Assembly: GCA_943789425.1 (NCBI GenBank) | Contig: CALSUB010000010.1 | Location: 52,442-116,441, forward strand | Reading direction: 5' to 3' | DNA from: an uncultured Luminiphilus sp. | GTDB taxonomy: Bacteria > Pseudomonadota > Gammaproteobacteria > Pseudomonadales > Halieaceae | DNA length: 64,000 nt | Shown: positions 58,250-64,000 of the stretch, in pieces | Layout of the letters: each line of letters opens with the position of its first letter | Numbering within the stretch: position 1 is the stretch's first letter | Translations under genes and position numbers: made by a program | The notes under the pieces: generated by a model | Databases searched by the model: none | What the model was told of the DNA's origin: nothing | What the model saw: only the letters and a program-made list of their open reading frames with translations

Positions 58250-58612
58250 GATCAGTCCGCCAATAATGTTGAGTGGGGGGGGGCTGGCTCCCGGTTGTTT
58301 TCAGTATAGATGCGTCGCAGTAGAAACAGCACTTCTTCCCTTGGGGTCGATAAAGCCTGATCGAGGCGCGGGCAAAAAAACTGCCGAGTTACTGCGGACG
58401 ATCAGTGACGCTCGCCGCATTATCGATATTGCTTGATCGATATTGCTGATTGATGTTGCTTGCGCTGCTGGCGACGTTCAATACCGGTATCGATCCGTCG
58501 AGGCCGCTTGGTGCGAACTAACCAAAAAGTGATTAAGGCAGAAGACCTTTGATGCTCTATCGGTCAACATTGGGTCACGTTAAGCTGTCGGCATCCAGAG
58601 GAGGGTTCTACC
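58250..58612. other. 363-base gene-poor divergent region
   Basis: No gene is supported. It holds a run of nine G (58275-58283) and two short direct repeats, ATCGATATTGCTTG and ATCGATATTGCTGA, around 58422-58450. AGAGGAGG just before 58613 is the ribosome-binding site of the acyl-CoA ligase. Promoters for both flanking genes are expected here, but none is convincing by eye. Confidence 0.4.
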
Positions 58613-60220
58613 ATGTCCCGGAAAAAATCCTATGCAGTAGGCCCAAACGAGCCCACCGTTCGCGACATCACGATTGGCGGCGCCTTGGCCGAAGCAGCCG
58701 CTGAGTATCCGGATAGGGTAGCGTTGATCGTCGGTAAGGCTGATCCTGCTGACCGCCGCCAATGGACTTATGCCGAGCTGTATCAGCAGGCTCAGACGGT
58801 AGCAAGGGCCCTCGCGACACGCTTCAAACCTGGAGAGCGTGTGGCAGTTTGGGCGCCTAATATTCCAGAGTGGGTGATGATGGAATATGGCTGTGCCCTA
58901 GCCGGTGTCATCCTGGTCACCGTCAATCCCTCGTATCAGGCCGACGAGATCAAGTACGTGCTGAACCAGTCGCGCAGCGCAGGTATCTTCGTGTTACCAG
59001 AGTTCCGCGGCAATCGCATGCTGCATCATCTGGAGTCCATTCAGGCCGACTGCCCCGAGTTGCGAGAAGTGGTGCGCTTCGATCAGTGGGATGCCTTCCT
59101 GAGCTCGGGGATGGACGAATCGTTGGCCTTGCCCGAGGTCGGGCCCGCCGATGCGTGCATGATCCAATACACATCGGGCACTACCGGTTTCCCTAAGGGG
59201 GCCTTGCTGCATCACCGCGGGCTCGTCAACAACGGAGCACATACCGTCGAGCGCATGGGGTTTCCTACCGGTGGGGTTTATCTGGCCTTTATGCCGCTAT
59301 TTCACACTGGCGGCTGCGTCTGTGGGGTACTGGGCTGCGTGGCAAAACGCGGCACCATGTTATTAATGGAGATGTTTGAGCCAGCGCTGGCACTGGAGTT
59401 GATGGAAGCCTATGGCGCCAATGTCATGCTCGGTGTGCCCACCATGCACGTGGCCTTGATCGAACACCCCGATTTTGCCAAACGAGACCTGTCGTCGGTG
59501 AAGGCGATGTGTTCTGGCGGCTCAACGGTACCCCAAGCGCTGGTGAAGCGTTTGGAACAGACCCTGCAGGCAACGTTTACCATTGTTTTTGGGCAGACAG
59601 AATGCTCACCGGTGGCATCAATGACGAGGGCTGACGATACCCTTGAGGATAAGGCGAATACGCTGGGCGGCCCGATGCCTGGCGTGGAAGTTAAGATCAT
59701 CGACCCCGAGTCTGGGGAGATCGTGCCCACCCATACGCTTGGCGAGTACTGCACTCGGGGTTATCACGTGATGCACGAATACTTCGAAATGCCGGAGGCG
59801 ACGGCAAACACCATCGACGACGAGGGCTGGCTGCATACCGGCGATCTTTGCTCCATGGACGAACGCGGCTACTGCACCGTTGAAGGGCGCTTGAAGGATA
59901 TGATCATCCGAGGGGGAGAGAATATCTATCCCAGAGAAATCGAAGAGCTGTTGTTCAAGCACCCGGCCGTGGGCGAGGTGGCCGTGGTTGGGCTGCCCAG
60001 CGAACGGCTGGGGGAGGAGATCGCCGCATTTTTGCGCGCGGCCCCTGATGAAGCGATAGACAAGGATGCGCTGTTCGCCTATTTGCGAGAACACCTGTCA
60101 CCGCAGAAGACACCGCGATATTGGTTTGAGGTGGAGGAATACCCGCTGACGGGTTCAGGCAAGATCCAGAAGTTCGAGCTGCGCCAGCAGTGGCAGGAGG
60201 GTCTTCACCAAGAGATCTAG
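58613..60220 (+). CDS. AMP-binding acyl-CoA ligase
   Basis: Adenylate-forming ligase of the acyl-CoA synthetase group. It has 535 residues, with a strong GGAGG before the ATG. Motifs: YTSGTTGFPKGALLHH (about 182-197), GQTECSPVASM, WLHTGDLCSMDERGY, VEGRLKDMIIRGGENIYPRE and the C-terminal acyl-adenylate Lys in LTGSGKIQKFELR. The type is close to medium-chain or fadK-like ligases, but the acid is unknown. It differs from the FadD at 45739 and lies alone. Confidence 0.92.
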   Translation: MSRKKSYAVGPNEPTVRDITIGGALAEAAAEYPDRVALIVGKADPADRRQWTYAELYQQAQTVARALATRFKPGERVAVWAPNIPEWVMMEYGCALAGVILVTVNPSYQADEIKYVLNQSRSAGIFVLPEFRGNRMLHHLESIQADCPELREVVRFDQWDAFLSSGMDESLALPEVGPADACMIQYTSGTTGFPKGALLHHRGLVNNGAHTVERMGFPTGGVYLAFMPLFHTGGCVCGVLGCVAKRGTMLLMEMFEPALALELMEAYGANVMLGVPTMHVALIEHPDFAKRDLSSVKAMCSGGSTVPQALVKRLEQTLQATFTIVFGQTECSPVASMTRADDTLEDKANTLGGPMPGVEVKIIDPESGEIVPTHTLGEYCTRGYHVMHEYFEMPEATANTIDDEGWLHTGDLCSMDERGYCTVEGRLKDMIIRGGENIYPREIEELLFKHPAVGEVAVVGLPSERLGEEIAAFLRAAPDEAIDKDALFAYLREHLSPQKTPRYWFEVEEYPLTGSGKIQKFELRQQWQEGLHQEI

Positions 60221-60274
60221 GCCCGGGTTCTAGTACAAGAAGCGTCAAGGGGGTATGCGGGTTTACACCTAGAT

Positions 60275-60297
60275 CAGCCCGTGTGAGTACCGGGCTG
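60275..60297. terminator. Possible bidirectional terminator between acyl ligase and MAPEG gene
   Basis: CAGCCCG (60275-60281) pairs with CGGGCTG (60291-60297) around nine bases. It lies between two convergent genes; an AT-rich stretch with a run of five T follows 13 bases later. Weak as an intrinsic terminator. Confidence 0.4.
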
Positions 60298-60331
60298 GTT
60301 AATAGGAATTTTTAAAGTCTATTTCTCGTTA

Positions 60332-60736
60332 CTAGCCGCCCGCCCCAAGGCTCAGTAGTTGAAACAGGATGCAAAGTTGCGCGCCCCAGGCTCCTGCAAA
60401 GGTCACTGTGCGGCCAAATGGGACGTTGGCAGTGTAAGTAATGAAGTGGGCGAGTCGCAGCCAGAAGTATGCGACAGCCGCTGATGCTGTGGCCGTATTG
60501 GAGATGTCCAGTTGATGTGCAACCAGCACTAAAACAGCAAATGGAACCAGATTTTCTAAGGCATTGGCGTGGGCCTTTTTAGCGCGCGCAGCCCAAGCGG
60601 GAAGCGGCGTGTCATCGCTTTTATAAGTGAGCGTTGGCAAGAGACCCACGTTCATGATGCGGGCCAATATATAGGGGATCCATAGGAGTATCGTCAGCGC
60701 GGTTACCCAAGTCAGCATTTCAAGTTCTGTCGTCAT
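60332..60736 (-). CDS. MAPEG-family membrane protein
   Basis: Four-helix inner-membrane protein of the eicosanoid/glutathione metabolism superfamily. It has 134 residues. Helices are near 8-28, 62-80, 83-101 and 110-130. The family core ARAKKAHANALENLVPFAVL, with the conserved Asn-x-x-Glu, and the later WLRLAHFITYTANVP are clear. Bacterial members are thought to act on glutathione or lipid peroxides; the activity is unproved. Confidence 0.88.
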   Translation of the reverse strand: MTTELEMLTWVTALTILLWIPYILARIMNVGLLPTLTYKSDDTPLPAWAARAKKAHANALENLVPFAVLVLVAHQLDISNTATASAAVAYFWLRLAHFITYTANVPFGRTVTFAGAWGAQLCILFQLLSLGAGG

Positions 60737-61111
60737 TTTTGATCTCTCTTTGTCAGACCGACCACCATAACATCACAATTATTCTGGTTATGACAGCGCC
60801 ACAGTGCTGGTTGTCAATGATGCACCAATGTCTGTGCTAGGTGAGTGGGAGGCGCAGCCTCTTTTCCCTTCAAGGGCGTGCAGCGAACGGCTGCCCTCAA
60901 GTGAAGCCCTCAAGGAGCGGGTGGCAAGGGAAGGGTTTGAGGTGGTCATCATCAGCGGAAAGCGGGTTCATCAATCCAAGCGAATCCCCCCCTATAACAC
61001 TCTCTTTCAGACGGCAAACCAGAGTTTTTCTCGGGTTGATGTTCGATGGGTTGTTGGTTCAAGTCTTGCTGCGTCGCCTCGCGTGTGTGAGCAGTTGCAA
61101 TTGTTATTGCA

Positions 61112-61130
61112 AATGAGTATCATTCTCATC
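61112..61130 (+). promoter_or_regulatory. Fur-box-like sequence
   Basis: The 19 bases AATGAGTATCATTCTCATC contain TGAGTAT-C-ATTCTCA, which matches 11 of 14 positions of the 7-1-7 Fur consensus and is itself a near-perfect dyad. It lies in a 600-base stretch without a supported long gene (60737-61337), 208 bases before the 32-codon ORF at 61338. The target and direction are inferred. Confidence 0.55.
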
Positions 61131-61218
61131 GTGCTTGTGTGATGCGTCATCAGAGAGCTCTCAGGACATGCGTAGTCTCCCTCTCTCACGACGGCATTCA
61201 CTTCGTTTACCAAGCACT

Positions 61219-61250
61219 GCCCCACTCAGGCCTCGACACCTGAGTGGGGC
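61219..61250. repeat. Perfect 12-base inverted repeat
   Basis: GCCCCACTCAGG (61219-61230) pairs fully with CCTGAGTGGGGC (61239-61250) over an eight-base loop. No T-run follows on either strand, so it is not a standard terminator. It lies between the Fur box and the small ORF and could be an RNA element or a protein site. Confidence 0.7.
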
Positions 61251-61337
61251 AATCCTGCCTGGGTTTGGGCGAGCACTCGACCTATCGTGGGCTGTTCAAC
61301 AGTGGGTGATGACGACTGGCGTTTTGGAGGTGTGGCG

Positions 61338-61436
61338 ATGCAGCATAGAATTTGGCGACCATTAAATACCATCGGCCTGCTCTTTATTGGGGCGATGGTG
61401 AGCGCGGTACTGCTCTATGCGATATTGGCGCCGTGA
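61338..61436 (+). CDS. Candidate 32-residue single-helix membrane protein
   Basis: Not recognised. ATG preceded at a good distance by GGAGG (61327-61331). The peptide begins MQHRIWRPLNTIG and continues with one hydrophobic helix (LLFIGAMVSAVLLYAILA) before Pro and stop. The basic N-terminus and single helix fit a small inner-membrane protein. The Fur box upstream suggests iron-dependent expression, but linkage is inferred. The sequence between the Fur box and this ORF contains no other supported frame. Confidence 0.5.
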   Translation: MQHRIWRPLNTIGLLFIGAMVSAVLLYAILAP

Positions 61437-61529
61437 TCGACAGCCAGTGAGAGGCGAGCGCAAGGTTGCTGCCCAGTCGCTGAGTGCTCGGTACTTTCGT
61501 GTTCGACAAAATGAAGGGTTAGGGAGGCA

Positions 61530-62555
61530 TTAGGCCTTTAGCGCCACGTCGGCGCGCGTCATGTCTTGCTGGGGTGCTGAGCAAAAGGCGATGGCCTCGC
61601 GCAGCACGTCACTGCTTGAGGTGGCTTGGTGCGCATTTACACTTAGATGGCGCCGGTATTGGCGGCCTCCATACTGCCCTTGGTACAAGCCGAGCATGTG
61701 TCGCACCACGTGGTGTAATCGTGCACCGTTGGCAAGCTGCGCTTCGATATACGGCATGAGCGACTCCACCGCTTGCGCTCGACTCTGTGAGCTCGAAGCC
61801 ACCCCAAAGAATCGTTCATCTACCTCGTTGAGCAGCCAGGGGTTTTGATACGCTGCGCGTCCCAGCATCACGCCATCCACGTGTTCAAGATGCATGTCGC
61901 ATGCGTCCAGTGTCTCGATGCCACCATTAATGACAAGGGTCAGCGCAGGAAAATCGCGTTTGAGCTGATAGACCCAATCGTAATTGAGCGGTGGAATCTC
62001 ACGATTCTGTTTGGGCGATAACCCTTGTAGCCAGGCTTTTCGTGCGTGCACGATGAACACCTCGGCGCCGCCATGAGACACGGTGCCCACAAAGTCCGCG
62101 AGCTCCGAGTAGCTCTCTTGCTGATCAATACCAATGCGATGTTTGATGGTCACCGGCACGTCGCAGGCATCGCGCATGGCAGCGATGCAGTCTCGGACCA
62201 ACTCCGGTTCAGCCATCAGGCAGGCGCCAAAGCGGCCGCTTTGCACACGATCAGAGGGGCAGCCACAGTTCAAGTTGATTTCGTCGTAGCCCCAATTGGC
62301 GCCGAGCTTGGCGCAGGCGGCCAGGTCGGCGGGTGAGGCACCACCGAGCTGCAATGCAACGGGGTGTTCCTCCTCATTAAAGCGCAGGTGCCGTTCCACA
62401 TCGCCATGTAACAGCGCCCCGGTGGTGACCATCTCGGTATACACCCGGGCATGGCGTGTGAGCGTGCGCCAGAAGCGACGGCAGTGGCGGTCGGTCCAAT
62501 CCATACAGGGAGCCGTTGAAAAGCGCCAAGAATGAAGAGGGTGAGAGTCGGTCAC
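61530..62555 (-). CDS. dusA: tRNA-dihydrouridine synthase A
   Basis: FMN- and NADPH-dependent reduction of uridines 20 and 20a in tRNA. It has 341 residues from the GTG at 62555, giving MTDSHPLHSWRFSTAPCMDW, close to the family start; a TTG at 62612 would add 19 residues of no family match. APCMDWTDRHCRRF, EMVTTGALLHGD, INLNCGCPSDRVQSG (catalytic Cys) and FIVHARKAWLQGLSPKQNRE are DusA blocks. It is divergent from the outer-membrane gene next to it. Confidence 0.95.
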   Translation of the reverse strand: MTDSHPLHSWRFSTAPCMDWTDRHCRRFWRTLTRHARVYTEMVTTGALLHGDVERHLRFNEEEHPVALQLGGASPADLAACAKLGANWGYDEINLNCGCPSDRVQSGRFGACLMAEPELVRDCIAAMRDACDVPVTIKHRIGIDQQESYSELADFVGTVSHGGAEVFIVHARKAWLQGLSPKQNREIPPLNYDWVYQLKRDFPALTLVINGGIETLDACDMHLEHVDGVMLGRAAYQNPWLLNEVDERFFGVASSSQSRAQAVESLMPYIEAQLANGARLHHVVRHMLGLYQGQYGGRQYRRHLSVNAHQATSSSDVLREAIAFCSAPQQDMTRADVALKA

Positions 62556-62731
62556 AGCGAGAGCCTTCGGTGCCACAGTCAGTTCACTAAACAGACTCGC
62601 GGCGCTTAGCAATGAATAAGGTGGGTAGCATAACGCGTCTTTCGGTGATCAGAGAGGGGCCGAGTGAGGTAATATGCCCGCGCCGTTTGCTCGCACCTGA
62701 CAGGATTATTGATTTGCCCACGCCCCCCAAC

Positions 62732-63884
62732 ATGTTGTTGCTCGCCCTGTGGTGGGTTGTCGCATCGACTCTTTCCGCTGCTTTGGCCGCCACTCAGGCG
62801 CTGGCTGCCGAGAGCACTGCCGATGAGGCCTCAATACTTGGGGGCGGGATCGAGACGCTGGTCGTTCCCGCTCTTCACGATCCGATCTCACTGGCAGTGG
62901 CAAAGAGTCAAACGGCTGAAGCATCGACGAACACCACCTTGGCGTCACCACCTATCCCAGACGCCCACGAACTGGCCACAGAAGTCGTCGAGGCGGATGA
63001 CAATATCATTGCGCAAGCGGCTCAAGCCTTTGCCGAGTCAGAGCTGGTGTTTGTGCGGGGGTTGAGTAATGCCGCTTTCTTGCCTGTGGCGTTACTGGGC
63101 AGCGATTATTACGACGACGCCATGGTCAGTGAGGAGGGCGCGACCCCTGACGTCGCGGGTAAGCGATTATCAGGTCAACACCGCGAGTCAGTATGCCGGC
63201 GTACCGTTTTTATTGAATAAGCGCAGCATGGTGGTGTTAGGGGAATACCTGGCTTACTCTGATTTTACCGTCGAAAATGGAGAGGACTTCTCGACCACCA
63301 GTGCGGGCATTGCAGCGGGTTACTTATATCAACTCACCAATGACTGGCAGCTGATGGGTGGGATACTGCCGGTTCATCATCGCTCGAGTTTAGGGGAGCG
63401 ACGTAAAGATTACTGGCAAGTAATGGGGGGCGCGCTAGCGCGTTATACCCGCAACGACCGGCTGTGGTGGTTGTTTGGTGTGGTGTTTGACGATTCCGAG
63501 TTCGGTACTACTTGGCTCCCCTATATTGGGGCCTCACTGATTATCAACCAGGCGTGGAGTGTGAGCGCCATCTTGCCTTGGCCCCAGGTGATTTATGCAC
63601 CCAGTAAAGATTGGTTTGTTTCGGCTGGGGCGTCTTACTCAGGTTCCAGTTGGGCGGTCAATAGCAGCACCGGTGCCGTCGGATTAAACCTCAGCGGTTT
63701 CGATTTTGGTGTTGGTGGCGCCCGACGTCTCAGCGGGGCGCTGTGGATGGAAGCCAAGGCGGGCATGGGAGGCTTGCGGGGTTTATCGATCAACGATGGC
63801 GATATCGCAGGCCCGGCGATTGACGTCAGTAGCTCGCCTTTTATCAGTATTAGCCTGACCCTGCGGCCTTCCTTCTCAGATTAA
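62732..63884 (+). CDS. Putative outer-membrane beta-barrel protein (frame broken by one extra base)
   Basis: The first frame carries a signal peptide (MLLLALWWVVASTLSAALAA) and a low-complexity region ending in FLPVALLGSDYYDDAMVSEE. Near 63160, one base must be dropped to read VSDYQVNTASQYAGVPFLL and on through alternating strands (VLGEYLAYSDFTV, WWLFGVVFDDSEFG, WLPYIGASLIINQAW) to the stop at 63884. The corrected length is 383 residues from ATG 62732 (TTG 62714, with AGGA nine bases upstream, is an alternative; 62612 leaves the signal too far inside). It resembles DUF6268-type barrels; function unknown. 116 bases without a feature follow to the window end. Confidence 0.7.
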
Positions 63885-64000
63885 CAACGCCAGTGACGTC
63901 GGCGACTGGATCGGAACCCCAGCGCCATTTTGCTACGTGCATTGTCGAGCAGACGGGCCTATTCTTACCGTAATCAACAATTTTTGAGTTCTGTGATGAC

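Noticed and set aside
58029..58436. 135-codon frame antisense to the AstE-like gene and into the gap
   Set aside because: Most of it is the complement of a clear gene; the remainder has no features.
60804..61142. 112-codon frame upstream of and across the Fur box
   Set aside because: It runs through the Fur-like dyad, has no good start and no family features.
61219..61250. Strong hairpin read as an intrinsic terminator
   Set aside because: No T-run follows on either strand and no gene ends just before it.
1..64000. CRISPR arrays, insertion sequences, phage genes, tRNA and rRNA genes
   Set aside because: No regularly spaced repeats, transposases, integrases or cloverleaf-like sequences were seen on either strand.

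Overview
The window is a stretch of a gammaproteobacterial chromosome. By eye it is moderately GC-rich, with no phage, insertion sequence, CRISPR array, tRNA or rRNA. The order secD-secF-suhB-trmJ-iscR-iscS-iscU-iscA-hscB-hscA-fdx-ndk-rlmN-pilW-ispG-hisS-yfgM-bamB-der resembles that of Pseudomonas and relatives. The long 531-residue type of isocitrate lyase, lipid-type carbon metabolism and a B12-uptake operon would suit an aerobic marine heterotroph such as the OM60/NOR5 (Halieaceae) group. The class is well supported; the family is an inference.

Layout. 1-19,000: the end of purL, the SecDF translocase subunits, suhB (opposite strand), the tRNA methylase trmJ, the complete ISC iron-sulfur operon behind an IscR-type operator, then ndk, rlmN, pilW, ispG, hisS, yfgM, bamB and der. 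19,200-24,100: purEK (minus), isocitrate lyase, an HxlR regulator and a class II aldolase-like protein. 24,100-27,500: a minus-strand operon headed by a cobalamin riboswitch (btuB, cobO, a six-helix membrane protein of unknown function). 27,500-37,200: DUF501 protein, DAHP synthase, MscS channel, DUF481 outer-membrane protein, VOC protein, SLC13 and AGCS transporters, TauD-like dioxygenase. 37,300-38,700: a small cluster of a secreted 100-residue protein, a two-helix membrane protein and a stand-alone C39 peptidase. 38,600-51,200: M16 protease, glutamine cyclotransferase, mnmC, a conserved hypothetical, a MaoC hydratase, fadD and hrpA. 51,200-64,000: mlaA, a pseudo-receiver/PP2C phosphatase with its STAS partner, an alpha/beta hydrolase, a 3-hydroxyacyl-CoA dehydrogenase, a patatin, an exported AstE-like protein, an acyl-CoA ligase, a MAPEG protein, a Fur-box region with a 32-codon ORF, dusA and an outer-membrane protein.

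A striking property is that seven otherwise normal genes (suhB, aceA, DAHP synthase, hrpA, the PP2C gene, the patatin and the last outer-membrane protein) are broken by single-base frame changes, nine sites in all. In each case correcting one base per site restores a protein of normal family length or one continuous set of domains. This looks more like sequence or assembly indels than biological decay, so each is annotated as one gene.

Functional threads: iron-sulfur assembly and its feedback regulator; envelope biogenesis (SecDF, BamB, PilW, MlaA); lipid-derived carbon use (FadD, MaoC, 3-hydroxyacyl-CoA dehydrogenase, acyl ligase, isocitrate lyase); B12 acquisition; and RNA modification (TrmJ, RlmN, MnmC, DusA). 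The least explained parts are the riboswitch-controlled membrane protein, the C39 cluster and the Fur-box/32-codon ORF region.
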